Assembly (NCBI RefSeq): GCF_910592395.1
Contig: NC_088324.1
Location: 16,084,953 to 16,148,952, forward strand
Direction of reading: 5' to 3'
Length of the DNA: 64,000 bases
Origin: Lineus longissimus
Taxonomy: Eukaryota > Nemertea > Pilidiophora > Heteronemertea > Lineidae
Positions 31,447 to 46,400 of this stretch are shown here, one piece after another. Each line of letters begins with the position of its first letter. Position 1 is the stretch's first letter. Position numbers and translations under genes: made by a program. The notes under the pieces are model-generated. The model worked only from the letters and a program-made list of their open reading frames with translations. It had not been told where the DNA came from and searched no databases.

Positions 31447-34400
31447 CTTTTTTTCTTCTTCCTTGTCTTGTTATCCAATCATCCATGTACAGATGTAAAC
31501 ATTTTCATTATCATCATTATCATACCCCGCACCCAAACTTTTCAAACTCCAGCACATACTGATTCCGGGCGTTCGAGTACATGGATTATGAGGTAGATGT
31601 ATTGTTTCAGTCATCGCAAATCTGCCTAAAACAGCAAGTTTTCTCAAGTGGCGTGCGTCTTTTTCATTGAAACGACCTCGCACGGCCGGCACCGACATAT
31701 ATCGTCGTTGATGATGGAGAGAGCGGTAGCCGGTACATATTGAGCACGGTTCACTGGCAGTTCAATGTGCTCGTGACGTGACGAGAGCAAATCTCACGGG
31801 TGGGGCGGAAATTCGCCATATTGCTGACATCATCGGCGCCAACAACTTTTTCTTTTGACTCTGCCGGAGTCTTTCAAAACAATGAATGATTGTGTCTGAC
31901 CCTGCTGACCTGGATTTTGAAAAACTTTTCAAAAAAGGTCATTCAAACGTTAAATCAACTGCAAAGATAATGTTTTATATCACTGAGGTATATACATACG
32001 ATATGTTGAGAAAAATCTGTACAACTATCGAAATATACGATTACTTGGAACTATTTCGGCTAATCACTTTGCCACCTGCGCGACCTTGTCACTATTGTGG
32101 CGCGCTCGTTTGCATAACGCATATAAGAGGCGAATAAAATCTCCATTTCACATGAAAGCCTTGACGGTTCAGCGCTGAAGGTGTTTGACTGTGGATCGGC
32201 TGGTCCCGGGTTCGACCCCCGGTGAATCTGCCGAATTTTGTTTTTTTCTTTTTTTCTTCTTCCTTGTCTTGTTATCCAATCATCCATGTACAGATGTAAA
32301 CATTTTCATTATCATCATTATCATACCCCGCACCCAAACTTTTCAAACTCTAGCACATACTGATTCCGGGCGTTCGAGTAGGTACATGGATTATGAGGTA
32401 GATGTATTGTTTCAATCATCGCAAATCTGCCTAAAACAGCAAGTTTTCTCAAGTGGCGTGCGTCTTTTTCATTGAAACGACCTCGCACGGCCGGCACCGA
32501 CATATATCGTCGTTGATGATGGAGAGAGCGGTAGCCGGTACATATTGAGCACGGTTCACTGGCAGTTCAATGTGCTCGTGACGTGACGAGAGCAAATCTC
32601 ACGGGTGGGGCGGAAATTCGCAATATTGCTGACATCATCGGCGCCAACATCTTTTTCTTTTGACTCTGCCGGAGTCTTTCAAAACAATGAATGATTGTGT
32701 CTGACCCTGCTGACCTGGATTTTGAAAAACTTTTTAAAAAAGGTCATTCGAACGTTAAATCAACTGCAAAGATAATGTTTTATATCACTGAGGTATATAC
32801 ATACGATATGTTGAGAAAAATCTGTACAACTATCGAAATATACGATTACTTGGAACTATTTCGGCTAATCACTTTGCCACCTGCGCGACCTTGTCACTAT
32901 TGTGGCGCGCTCGTTTGCATAACGCATATAAGAGGCGAATAAAATCTCCATTTCAACATGAAAGCCTTGACGGTTCAGCGCTGAAGGTGTTTGACTGTGG
33001 ATCGGCTGGTCCCGGGTTCGACCCCCGGTGAATCTGCCGAATTTTGTTTTTTTCTTTTTTTCTTCTTCCTTGTCTTGTTATCCAATCATCCATGTACAGA
33101 TGTAAACATTTTCATTATCATCATTATCATACCCCGCACCCAAACTTTTCAAACTCTAGCACATACTGATTCCGGGCGTTCGAGTACATGGATTATGAGG
33201 TAGATGTATTGTTTCAATCATCGCAAATCTGCCTAAAACAGCAAGTTTTCTCAAGTGGCGTGCGTCTTTTTCATTGAAACGACCTCGCACGGCCGGCACC
33301 GACATATATCGTCGTTGATGATGGAGAGAGCGGTAGCCGGTACATATTGAGCACGGTTCACTGGCAGTTCAATGTGCTCGTGACGTGACGAGAGCAAATC
33401 TCACGGGTGGGGCGGAAATTCGCAATATTGCTGACATCATCGGCGCCAACATCTTTTTCTTTTGACTCTGCCGGAGTCTTTCAAAACAATGAATGATTGT
33501 GTCTGACCCTGCTGACCTGGATTTTGAAAAACTTTTTAAAAAAGGTCATTCAAACGTTAAATCAACTGCAAAGATAATGTTTTATATCACTGAGGTATAT
33601 ACATACGATATGTTGAGAAAAATCTGTACAACTATCGAAATATACGATTACTTGGAACTATTTCGGCTAATCACTTTGCCACCTGCGCGACCTTGTCACT
33701 ATTGTGGCGCGCTCGTTTGCATAACGCATATAAGAGGCGAATAAAATCTCCATTTCAACATGAAAGCCTTGACGGTTCAGCGCTGAAGGTGTTTGACTGT
33801 GGATCGGCTGGTCCCGGGTTCGACCCCCGGTGAATCTGCCGAATTTTTTTTTCTTTTTTTCTTCTTCCTTGTCTTGTTATCCAATCATCCATGTACAGAT
33901 GTAAACATTTTCATTATCATCATTATCATACCCCGCACCCAAACTTTTCAAACTCCAGCACATACTGATTCCGGGCGTTCGAGTATGGATTATGAGGTAG
34001 ATGTGTTGTGTCAATCATCGCAAATCTGCCTAAAACAGCAAGTTTTCTCAAGTGGCGTGCGTCTTTTTCATTGAAACGACCTCGCACGGCCGGCACCGAC
34101 ATATATCGTCGTTGATGATGGAGAGAGCGGTAGCCGGTACATATTGAGCACGGTTCACTGGCAGTTCAATGTGCTCGTGACGTGACGAGAGCAAATCTCA
34201 CGGGTGGGGCGGAAATTCGCCATATTGCTGACATCATCGGCGCCAACAACTTTTTCTTTTGACTCTGCCGGAGTCTTTCAAAACAATGAATGATTGTGTC
34301 TGACCCTGCTGACCTGGATTTTGAAAAACTTTTTAAAAAATGTCATTCAAACGTTAAATCAACTGCAAAGATAATGTTTTATATCACTGAGGTATATACA

Positions 34401-37400
34401 TACGATATGTTGAGAAAAATCTGTACAACTATCGAAATATACGATTACTTGGAACTATTTCGGCTAATCACTTGGCCACCTGCGCGACCTTGTCACTATT
34501 GTGGCGCGCTCGTTTGCATAACGCATATAAGAGGCGAATAAAATCTCCATTTCAACATGAAAGCCTTGACGGTTCAGCGCTGAAGGTGTTTGACTGTGGA
34601 TCGGCTGGTCCCGGGTTCGACCCCCGGTGAATCTGCCGAATTTTTTTTTCTTTTTTTCTTCTTCCTTGTCTTGTTATCCAATCATCCATGTACAGATGTA
34701 AACATTTTCATTATCATCATTATCATACCCCGCACCCAAACTTTTCAAACTCTAGCACATACTGATTCCGGGCGTTCGAGTACATGGATTATGAGGTAGA
34801 TGTATTGTTTCAGTCATCGCAAATCTGCCTAAAACAGCAAGTTTTCTCAAGTGGCGTGCGTCTTTTTCATTGAAACGACCTCGCACGGCCGGCACCGACA
34901 TATATCGTCGTTGATGATGGAGAGAGCGGTAGCCGGTACATATTGAGCACGGTTCACTGGCAGTTCAATGTGCTCGTGACGTGACGAGAGCAAATCTCAC
35001 GGGTGGGGCGGAAATTCGCCATATTGCTGACATCATCGGCGCCAACAACTTTTTCTTTTGACTCTGCCGGAGTCTTTCAAAACAATGAATGATTGTGTCT
35101 GACCCTGCTGACCTGGATTTTGAAAAACTTTTCAAAAAAGGTCATTCAAACGTTAAATCAACTGCAAAGATAATGTTTTATATCACTGAGGTATATACAT
35201 ACGATATGTTGAGAAAAATCTGTACAACTATCGAAATATACGATTACTTGGAACTATTTCGGCTAATCACTTTGCCACCTGCGCGACCTTGTCACTATTG
35301 TGGCGCGCTCGTTTGCATAACGCATATAAGAGGCGAATAAAATCTCCATTTCAACATGAAAGCCTTGACGGTTCAGCGCTGAAGGTGTTTGACTGTGGAT
35401 CGGCTGGTCCCGGGTTCGACCCCCGGTGAATCTGCCGAATTTTTTTTTCTTTTTTTCTTCTTCCTTGTCTTGTTATCCAATCATCCATGTACAGATGTAA
35501 ACATTTTCATTATCATCATTATCATACCCCGCACCCAAACTTTTCAAACTCCAGCACATACTGATTCCGGGCGTTCGAGTATGGATTATGAGGTAGATGT
35601 GTTGTGTCAATCATCGCAAATCTGCCTAAAACAGCAAGTTTTCTCAAGTGGCGTGCGTCTTTTTCATTGAAACGACCTCGCACGGCCGGCACCGACATAT
35701 ATCGTCGTTGATGATGGAGAGAGCGGTAGCCGGTACATATTGAGCACGGTTCACTGGCAGTTCAATGTGCTCGTGACGTGACGAGAGCAAATCTCACGGG
35801 TGGGGCGGAAATTCGCCATATTGCTGACATCATCGGCGCCAACAACTTTTTCTTTTGACTCTGCCGGAGTCTTTCAAAACAATGAATGATTGTGTCTGAC
35901 CCTGCTGACCTAGATTTTGAAAAACTTTTTAAAAAATGTCATTCAAACGTTAAATCAACTTCAAAGATAATGTTTTATATCACTGAGGTATATACATACG
36001 ATATGTTGAGAAAAATCTGTACAACTATCGAAATATACGATTACTTGGAACTATTTCGGCTAATCACTTTGCCACCTGCGCGACCTTGTCACTATTGTGG
36101 CGCGCTCGTTTGCATAACGCATATAAGAGGCGAATAAAATCTCCATTTCAACATGAAACCCTTGACGGTTCAGCGCTGAAGGTGTTTGACTGTGGATCGG
36201 CTGGTCCCGGGTTCGACCCCCGGTGAATCTGCCGATTTTTTTTTCTTTTTTTCTTCTTCCTTGTCTTGTTATCCAATCATCCATGTACAGATGTAAACAT
36301 TTTCATTATCATCATTATCATACCCCGCACCCAAACTTTTCAAACTCTAGCACATACTGATTCTGGGCGTTCGAGTACATGGATTATGAGGTAGATGTAT
36401 TGTTTCAATCATCGCAAATCTGCCTAAAACAGCAAGTTTTCTCAAGTGGCGTGCGTCTTTTTCATTGAAACGACCTCGCACGGCCGGCACCGACATATAT
36501 CGTCGTTGATGATGGAGAGAGCGGTAGCCGGTACATATTGAGCACGGTTCACTGGCAGTTCAATGTGCTCGTGACGTGACGAGAGCAAATCTCACGGGTG
36601 GGGCGGAAATTCGCAATATTGCTGACATCATCGGCGCCAACATCTTTTTCTTTTGACTCTGCCGGAGTCTTTCAAAACAATGAATGATTGTGTCTGACCC
36701 TGCTGACCTGGATTTTGAAAAACTTTTTAAAAAAGGTCATTCAAACGTTAAATCAACTGCAAAGATAATGTTTTATATCACTGAGGTATATACATACGAT
36801 ATGTTGAGAAAAATCTGTACAACTATCGAAATATACGATTACTTGGAACTATTTCGGCTAATCACTTTGCCACCTGCGCGACCTTGTCACTATTGTGGCG
36901 CGCTCGTTTGCATAACGCATATAAGAGGCGAATAAAATCTCCATTTCAACATGAAAGCCTTGACGGTTCAGCGCTGAAGGTGTTTGACTGTGGATCGGCT
37001 GGTCCCGGGTTCGACCCCCGGTGAATCTGCCGAATTTTTTTTTCTTTTTTTCTTCTTCCTTGTCTTGTTATCCAATCATCCATGTACAGATGTAAACATT
37101 TTCATTATCATCATTATCATACCCCGCACCCAAACTTTTCAAACTCCAGCACATACTGATTCCGGGCGTTCGAGTATGGATTATGAGGTAGATGTGTTGT
37201 GTCAATCATCGCAAATCTGCCTAAAACAGCAAGTTTTCTCAAGTGGCGTGCGTCTTTTTCATTGAAACGACCTCGCACGGCCGGCACCGACATATATCGT
37301 CGTTGATGATGGAGAGAGCGGTAGCCGGTACATATTGAGCACGGTTCACTGGCAGTTCAATGTGCTCGTGACGTGACGAGAGCAAATCTCACGGGTGGGG

Positions 37401-40400
37401 CGGAAATTCGCCATATTGCTGACATCATCGGCGCCAACAACTTTTTCTTTTGACTCTGCCGGAGTCTTTCAAAACAATGAATGATTGTGTCTGACCCTGC
37501 TGACCTGGATTTTGAAAAACTTTTTAAAAAAGGTCATTCAAACGTTAAATCAACTGCAAAGATAATGTTTTATATCACTGAGGTATATACATACGATATG
37601 TTGAGAAAAATCTGTACAACTATCGAAATATACGATTACTTGGAACTATTTCGGCTAATCACTTTGCCACCTGCGCGACCTTGTCACTATTGTGGCGCGC
37701 TCGTTTGCATAACGCATATAAGAGGCGAATAAAATCTCCATTTCAACATGAAAGCCTTGACGGTTCAGCGCTGAAGGTGTTTGACTGTGGATCGGCTGGT
37801 CCCGGGTTCGACCCCCGGTGAATCTGCCGAATTTTTTTTTCTTTTTTTCTTCTTCCTTGTCTTGTTATCCAATCATCCATGTACAGATGTAAACATTTTA
37901 TATCATCATTATCATACCCCGCACCCAAACTTTTCAAACTCTAGCACATACTGATTCCGGGCGTTCGAGTACATGGATTATGAGGTAGATGTATTGTTTC
38001 AGTCATCGCAAATCTGCCTAAAACAGCAAGTTTTCTCAAGTGGCGTGCGTCTTTTTCATTGAAACGACCTCGCACGGCCGGCACCGACATATATCGTCGT
38101 TGATGATGGAGAGAGCGGTAGCCGGTACATATTGAGCACGGTTCACTGGCAGTTCAATGTGCTCGTGACGTGACGAGAGCAAATCTCACGGGTGGGGCGG
38201 AAATTCGCCATATTGCTGACATCATCGGCGCCAACAACTTTTTCTTTTGACTCTGCCGGAGTCTTTCAAAACAATGAATGATTGTGTCTGACCCTGCTGA
38301 CCTGGATTTTGAAAAACTTTTCAAAAAAGGTCATTCAAACGTTAAATCAACTGCAAAGATAATGTTTTATATCACTGAGGTATATACATACGATATGTTG
38401 AGAAAAATCTGTACAACTATCGAAATATACGATTACTTGGAACTATTTCGGCTAATCACTTTGCCACCTGCGCGACCTTGTCACTATTGTGGCGCGCTCG
38501 TTTGCATAACGCATATAAGAGGCGAATAAAATCTCCATTTCAACATGAAACCCTTGACGGTTCAGCGCTGAAGGTGTTTGACTGTGGATCGGCTGGTCCC
38601 GGGTTCGACCCCCGGTGAATCTGCCGATTTTTTTTTCTTTTTTTCTTCTTCCTTGTCTTGTTATCCAATCATCCATGTACAGATGTAAACATTTTCATTA
38701 TCATCATTATCATACCTCGCACCCAAACTTTTCAAACTCCAGCACATACTGATTCCGGGCGTTCGAGTACATGGATTATGAGGTAGATGTATTGTTTCAA
38801 TCATCGCAAATCTGCCTAAAACAGCAAGTTTTCTCAAGTGGCGTGCGTCTTTTTCATTGAAACGACCTCGCACGGCCGGCACCGACATATATCGTCGTTG
38901 ATGATGGAGAGAGCGGTAGCTGGTACATATTGAGCACGGTTTACTGGCAGTTCAATGTGCTCGTGACGTGACGAGAGCAAATCTCACGGGTGGGGCGGAA
39001 ATTCGCCATATTGCTGACATCATCGGCGCCAACAACTTTTTCTTTTGACTCTGCCGGAGTCTTTCAAAACAATGAATGATTGTGTCTGACCCTGCTGACC
39101 TAGATTTTGAAAAACTTTTTAAAAAATGTCATTCAAACGTTAAATCAACTTCAAAGATAATGTTTTATATCACTGAGGTATATACATACGATATGTTGAG
39201 AAAAATCTGTACAACTATCGAAATATACGATTACTTGGAACTATTTCGGCTAATCACTTTGCCACCTGCGCGACCTTGTCACTATTGTGGCGCGCTCGTT
39301 TGCATAACGCATATAAGAGGCGAATAAAATCTCCATTTCACATGAAACCCTTGACGGTTCAGCGCTGAAGGTGTTTGACTGTGGAACGGCTGGTCCCGGG
39401 TTCGACCCCCGGTGAATCTGCCGATTTTTTTTTCTTTTTTTCTTCTTCCTTGTCTTGTTATCCAATCATCCATGTACAGATGTAAACATTTTCATTATCA
39501 TCATTATCATACCTCGCACCCAAACTTTTCAAACTCCAGCACATACTGATTCCGGGCGTTCGAGTACATGGATTATGAGGTAGATGTATTGTTTCAATCA
39601 TCGCAAATCTGCCTAAAACAGCAAGTTTTCTCAAGTGGCGTGCGTCTTTTTCATTGAAACGACCTCGCACGGCCGGCACCGACATATATCGTCGTTGATG
39701 ATGGAGAGAGCGGTAGCTGGTACATATTGAGCACGGTTCACTGGCAGTTCAATGTGCTCGTGACGTGACGAGAGCAAATCTCACGGGTGGGGCGGAAATT
39801 CGCCATATTGCTGACATCATCGGCGCCAACAACTTTTTCTTTTGACTCTGCCGGAGTCTTTCAAAACAATGAATGATTGTGTCTGACCCTGCTGACCTAG
39901 ATTTTGAAAAACTTTTTAAAAAATGTCATTCAAACGTTAAATCAACTTCAAAGATAATGTTTTATATCACTGAGGTATATACATACGATATGTTGAGAAA
40001 AATCTGTACAACTATCGAAATATACGATTACTTGGAACTATTTCGGCTAATCACTTTGCCACCTGCGCGACCTTGTCACTATTGTGGCGCGCTCGTTTGC
40101 ATAACGCATATAAGAGGCGAATAAAATCTCCATTTCACATGAAACCCTTGACGGTTCAGCGCTGAAGGTGTTTGACTGTGGATCGGCTGGTCCCGGGTTC
40201 GACCCCCGGTGAATCTGCCGATTTTTTTTTTCTTTTTTTCTTCTTCCTTGTCTTGTTATCCAATCATCCATGTACAGATGTAAACATTTTCATTATCATC
40301 ATTATCATACCCCGCACCCAAACTTTTCAAACTCCAGCACATACTGATTCCGGGCGTTCGAGTATGGATTATGAGGTAGATGTGTTGTGTCAATCATCGC

Positions 40401-43400
40401 AAATCTGCCTAAAACAGCAAGTTTTCTCAAGTGGCGTGCGTCTTTTTCATTGAAACGACCTCGCACGGCCGGCACCGACATATATCGTCGTTGATGATGG
40501 AGAGAGTGGTAGCCGGTACATATTGAGCACGGTTCACTGGCAGTTCAATGTGCTCGTGACGTGACGAGAGCAAATCTCACGGGTGGGGCGGAAATTCGCC
40601 ATATTGCTGACATCATCGGCGCCAACAACTTTTTCTTTTGACTCTGCCGGAGTCTTTCAAAACAATGAATGATTGTGTCTGACCCTGCTGACCTAGATTT
40701 TGAAAAACTTTTTAAAAAATGTCATTCAAACGTTAAATCAACTTCAAAGATAATGTTTTATATCACTGAGGTATATACATACGATATGTTGAGAAAAATC
40801 TGTACAACTATCGAAATATACGATTACTTGGAACTATTTCGGCTAATCACTTTGCCACCTGTGCGACCTTGTCACTATTGTGGCGCGCTCGTTTGCATAA
40901 CGCATATAAGAGGCGAATAAAATCTCCATTTCAACATGAAACCCTTGACGGTTCAGCGCTGAAGGTGTTTGACTGTGGATCGGCTGGTCCCGGGTTCGAC
41001 CCCCGGTGAATCTGCCGATTTTTTTTTCTTTTTTTCTTCTTCCTTGTCTTGTTATCCAATCATCCATGTACAGATGTAAACATTTTCATTATCATCATTA
41101 TCATACCTCGCACCCAAACTTTTCAAACTCCAGCACATACTGATTCCGGGCGTTCGAGTACATGGATTATGAGGTAGATGTATTGTTTCAATCATCGCAA
41201 ATCTGCCTGAAACAGCAAGTTTTCTCAAGTGGCGTGCGTCTTTTTCATTGAAACGACCTCGCACGGCCGGCACCGACATATATCGTCGTTGATGATGGAG
41301 AGAGCGGTAGCCGGTACATATTGAGCACGGTTCACTGGCAGTTCAATGTGCTCGTGACGTGACGAGAGCAAATCTCACGGGTGGGGCGGAAATTCGCCAT
41401 ATTGCTGACATCATCGGCGCCAACAACTTTTTCTTTTGACTCTGCCGGAGTCTTTCAAAACAATGAATGATTGTGTCTGACCCTGCTGACCTAGATTTTG
41501 AAAAACTTTTTAAAAAATGTCATTCAAACGTTAAATCAACTTCAAAGATAATGTTTGATATCACTGAGGTATATACATACGATATGTTGAGAAAAATCTG
41601 TACAACTATCGAAATATACGATTACTTGGAACTATTTCGGCTAATCACTTTGCCACCTGCGCGACCTTGTCACTATTGTGGCGCGCTCGTTTGCATAACG
41701 CATATAAGAGGCGAATAAAATCTCCATTTCAACATGAAAGCCTTGACGGTTCAGAGCTGAAGGTGTTTGACTGTGGATCGGCTGGTCCCGGGTTCGACCC
41801 CCGGTGAATCTGCCGAAATTTTTTTCTTTTTTTCTTCTTCCTTGTCTTGTTATCCAATCATCCATGTACAGATGTAAACATTTTCATTATCATCATTATC
41901 ATACCTCGCACCCAAACTTTTCAAACTCCAGCACATACTGATTCCGGGCGTTCGAGTACATGGATTATGAGGTAGATGTATTGTTTCAATCATCGCAAAT
42001 CTGCCTAAAACAGCAAGTTTTCTCAAGTGGCGTACGTCTTTTTCATTGAAACGACCTCGCACGGCCGGCACCGACATATATCGTCGTTGATGATGGAGAG
42101 AGCGGTAGCCGGTACATATTGAGCACGGTTCACTGGCAGTTCAATGTGCTCGTGACGTGACGAGAGCAAATCTCACGGGTGGGGCGGAAATTCGCCATAT
42201 TGCTGACATCATCGGCGCCAACAACTTTTTCTTTTGACTCTGCCGGAGTCTTTCAAAACAATGAATGATTGTGTCTGACCCTGCTGACCTGGATTTTGAA
42301 AAACTTTAAAAAAAATGTCATTCAAACGTTAAATCAACTTCAAAGATAATGTTTTATATCACTGAGGTATATACATACGATATGTTGAGAAAAATCTGTA
42401 CAACTATCGAAATATACGATTACTTGGAACTATTTCGGCTAATCACTTGGCCACCTGCGCGACCTTGTCACTATTGTGGCGCGCTCGTTTGCATAACGCA
42501 TATAAGAGGCGAATAAAATCTCCATTTCAACATGAAACCCTTGACGGTTCAGCGCTGAAGGTGTTTGACTGTGGATCGGCTGGTCCCGGGTTCGACCCCC
42601 GGTGAATCTGCCGATTTTTTTTTCTTTTTTTCTTCTTCCTTGTCTTGTTATCCAATCATCCATGTACAGATGTAAACATTTTCATTATCATCATTATCAT
42701 ACCTCGCACCCAAACTTTTCAAACTCCAGCACATACTGATTCCGGGCGTTCGAGTACATGGATTATGAGGTAGATGTATTGTTTCAATCATCGCAAATCT
42801 GCCTGAAACAGCAAGTTTTCTCAAGTGGCGTGCGTCTTTTTCATTGAAACGACCTCGCACGGCCGGCACCGACATATATCGTCGTTGATGATGGAGAGAG
42901 CGGTAGCCGGTACATATTGAGCACGGTTCACTGGCAGTTCAATGTGCTCGTGACGTGACGAGAGCAAATCTCACGGGTGGGGCGGAAATTCGCCATATTG
43001 CTGACATCATCGGCGCCAACAACTTTTTCTTTTGACTCTGCCGGAGTCTTTCAAAACAATGAATGATTGTGTCTGACCCTGCTGACCTAGATTTTGAAAA
43101 ACTTTTTAAAAAATGTCATTCAAACGTTAAATCAACTTCAAAGATAATGTTTGATATCACTGAGGTATATACATACGATATGTTGAGAAAAATCTGTACA
43201 ACTATCGAAATATACGATTACTTGGAACTATTTCGGCTAATCACTTTGCCACCTGCGCGACCTTGTCACTATTGTGGCGCGCTCGTTTGCATAACGCATA
43301 TAAGAGGCGAATAAAATCTCCATTTCAACATGAAAGCCTTGACGGTTCAGAGCTGAAGGTGTTTGACTGTGGATCGGCTGGTCCCGGGTTCGACCCCCGG

Positions 43401-46400
43401 TGAATCTGCCGAAATTTTTTTCTTTTTTTCTTCTTCCTTGTCTTGTTATCCAATCATCCATGTACAGATGTAAACATTTTCATTATCATCATTATCATAC
43501 CTCGCACCCAAACTTTTCAAACTCCAGCACATACTGATTCCGGGCGTTCGAGTACATGGATTATGAGGTAGATGTATTGTTTCAATCATCGCAAATCTGC
43601 CTAAAACAGCAAGTTTTCTCAAGTGGCGTACGTCTTTTTCATTGAAACGACCTCGCACGGCCGGCACCGACATATATCGTCGTTGATGATGGAGAGAGCG
43701 GTAGCCGGTACATATTGAGCACGGTTCACTGGCAGTTCAATGTGCTCGTGACGTGACGAGAGCAAATCTCACGGGTGGGGCGGAAATTCGCCATATTGCT
43801 GACATCATCGGCGCCAACAACTTTTTCTTTTGACTCTGCCGGAGTCTTTCAAAACAATGAATGATTGTGTCTGACCCTGCTGACCTGGATTTTGAAAAAC
43901 TTTAAAAAAAATGTCATTCAAACGTTAAATCAACTTCAAAGATAATGTTTTATATCACTGAGGTATATACATACGATATGTTGAGAAAAATCTGTACAAC
44001 TATCGAAATATACGATTACTTGGAACTATTTCGGCTAATCACTTGGCCACCTGCGCGACCTTGTCACTATTGTGGCGCGCTCGTTTGCATAACGCATATA
44101 AGAGGCGAATAAAATCTCCATTTCAACATGAAAGCCTTGACGGTTCAGCGCTGAAGGTGTGTGACTGTGGATCGGCTGGTCCCGGGTTCGACCCCCGGTG
44201 AATCTGCCGAATTTGTTTTTCTTTTTTTCTTCTTCCTTGTCTTGTTATCCAATCATCCATGTACAGATGTAAACATTTTCATTATCATCATTATCATACC
44301 CCGCACCCAAACTTTTCAAACTCCAGCACATACTGATTCCGGGCGTTCGAGTACATGGATTATGAGGTAGATGTATTGTTTCAATCATCGCAAATCTGCC
44401 TAAAACAGCAAGTTTTCTCAAGTGGCGTGCGTCTTTTTCATTGAAACGACCTCGCACGGCCGGCACCGACATATATCGTCGTTGATGATGGAGAGAGCGG
44501 TAGCCGGTACATATTGAGCACGGTTCACTGGCAGTTCAATGTGCTCGTGACGTGACGAGAGCAAATCTCACGGGTGGGGCGGAAATTCGCCATATTGCTG
44601 ACATCATCGGCGCCAACAACTTTTTCTTTTGACTCTGCCGGAGTCTTTCAAAACAATGAATGATTGTGTCTGACCCTGCTGACCTGGATTTTGAAAAACT
44701 TTAAAAAAAATGTCATTCAAACGTTAAATCAACTTCAAAGATAATGTTTTATATCACTGAGGTATATACATACGATATGTTGAGAAAAATCTGTACAACT
44801 ATCGAAATATACGATTACTTGGAACTATTTCGGCTAATCACTTGGCCACCTGCGCGACCTTGTCACTATTGTGGCGCGCTCGTTTGCATAACGCATATAA
44901 GAGGCGAATAAAATCTCCATTTCAACATGAAAGCCTTGACGGTTCAGCGCTGAAGGTGTGTGACTGTGGATCGGCTGGTCCCGGGTTCGACCCCCGGTGA
45001 ATCTGCCGAATTTGTTTTTCTTTTTTTCTTCTTCCTTGTCTTGTTATCCAATCATCCATGTACAGATGTAAACATTTTCATTATCATCATTATCATACCC
45101 CGCACCCAAACTTTTCAAACTCCAGCACATACTGATTCCGGGCGTTCGAGTACATGGATTATGAGGTAGATGTATTGTTTCAATCATCGCAAATCTGCCT
45201 AAAACAGCAAGTTTTCTCAAGTGGCGTACGTCTTTTTCATTGAAACGACCTGGCACGGCCGGCACCGACATATATCGTCGTTGATGATGGAGAGAGTGGT
45301 AGCCGGTACATATTGAGCACGGTTCACTGGCAGTTCAATGTGCTCGTGACGTGACGAGAGCAAATCTCACGGGTGGGGCGGAAATTCGCCATATTGCTGA
45401 CATCATCGGCGCCAACAACTTTTTCTTTTGACTCTGCCGGAGTCTTTCAAAACAATGAATGATTGTGTCTGACCCTGCTGACCTGGATTTTGAAAAACTT
45501 TTCAAAAAAGGTCATTCAAACGTTAAATCAACTGCAAAGATAATGTTTTATATCACTGAGGTATATACATAAGATATGTTGAGAAAAATCTGTACAACTA
45601 TCGAAATATACGATTACTTGGAACTATTTCGGCTAATCACTTTGCCACCTGCGCGACCTTGTCACTATTGTGGCGCGCTCGTTTGCATAACGCATATAAG
45701 AGGCGAATAAAATCTCCATTTCAACATGAAAGCCTTGACGGTTCAGCGCTGAAGGTGTTTGACTGTGGATCGGCTGGTCCCGGGTTCGACCCCCGGTGAA
45801 TCTGCCGAAATTTTTTTCTTTTTTTCTTCTTCCTTTTCTTGTTATCCAATCATCCATGTACAGATGTAAACATTTTCATTATCATCATTATCATACCCCG
45901 CACCCAAACTTTTCAAACTCCAGCACATACTGATTCCGGGCGTTCGAGTACATGAATTATGAGGTAGATGTATTGTTTCAGTCATCGCAAATCTGCCTAA
46001 AACAGCAAGTTTTCTCAAGTGGCGTGCGTCTTTTTCATTGAAACGACCTCGCACGGCCGGCACCGACATATATCGTCGTTGATGATGGAGAGAGCGGTAG
46101 CCGGTACATATTGAGCACGGTTCACTGGCAGTTCAATGTGCTCGTGACGTGACGAGAGCAAATCTCACGGGTGGGGCGGAAATTCGCCATATTGCTGACA
46201 TCATCGGCGCCAACAACTTTTTCTTTTGACTCTGCCGGAGTCTTTCAAAACAATGAATGATTGTGTCTGACCCTGCTGACCTAGATTTTGAAAAATTTTT
46301 TAAAAAATGTCATTCAAACGTTAAATCAACTTCAAAGATAATGTTTTATATCACTGAGGTATATACATACGATATGTTGAGAAAAATCTGTACAACTATC

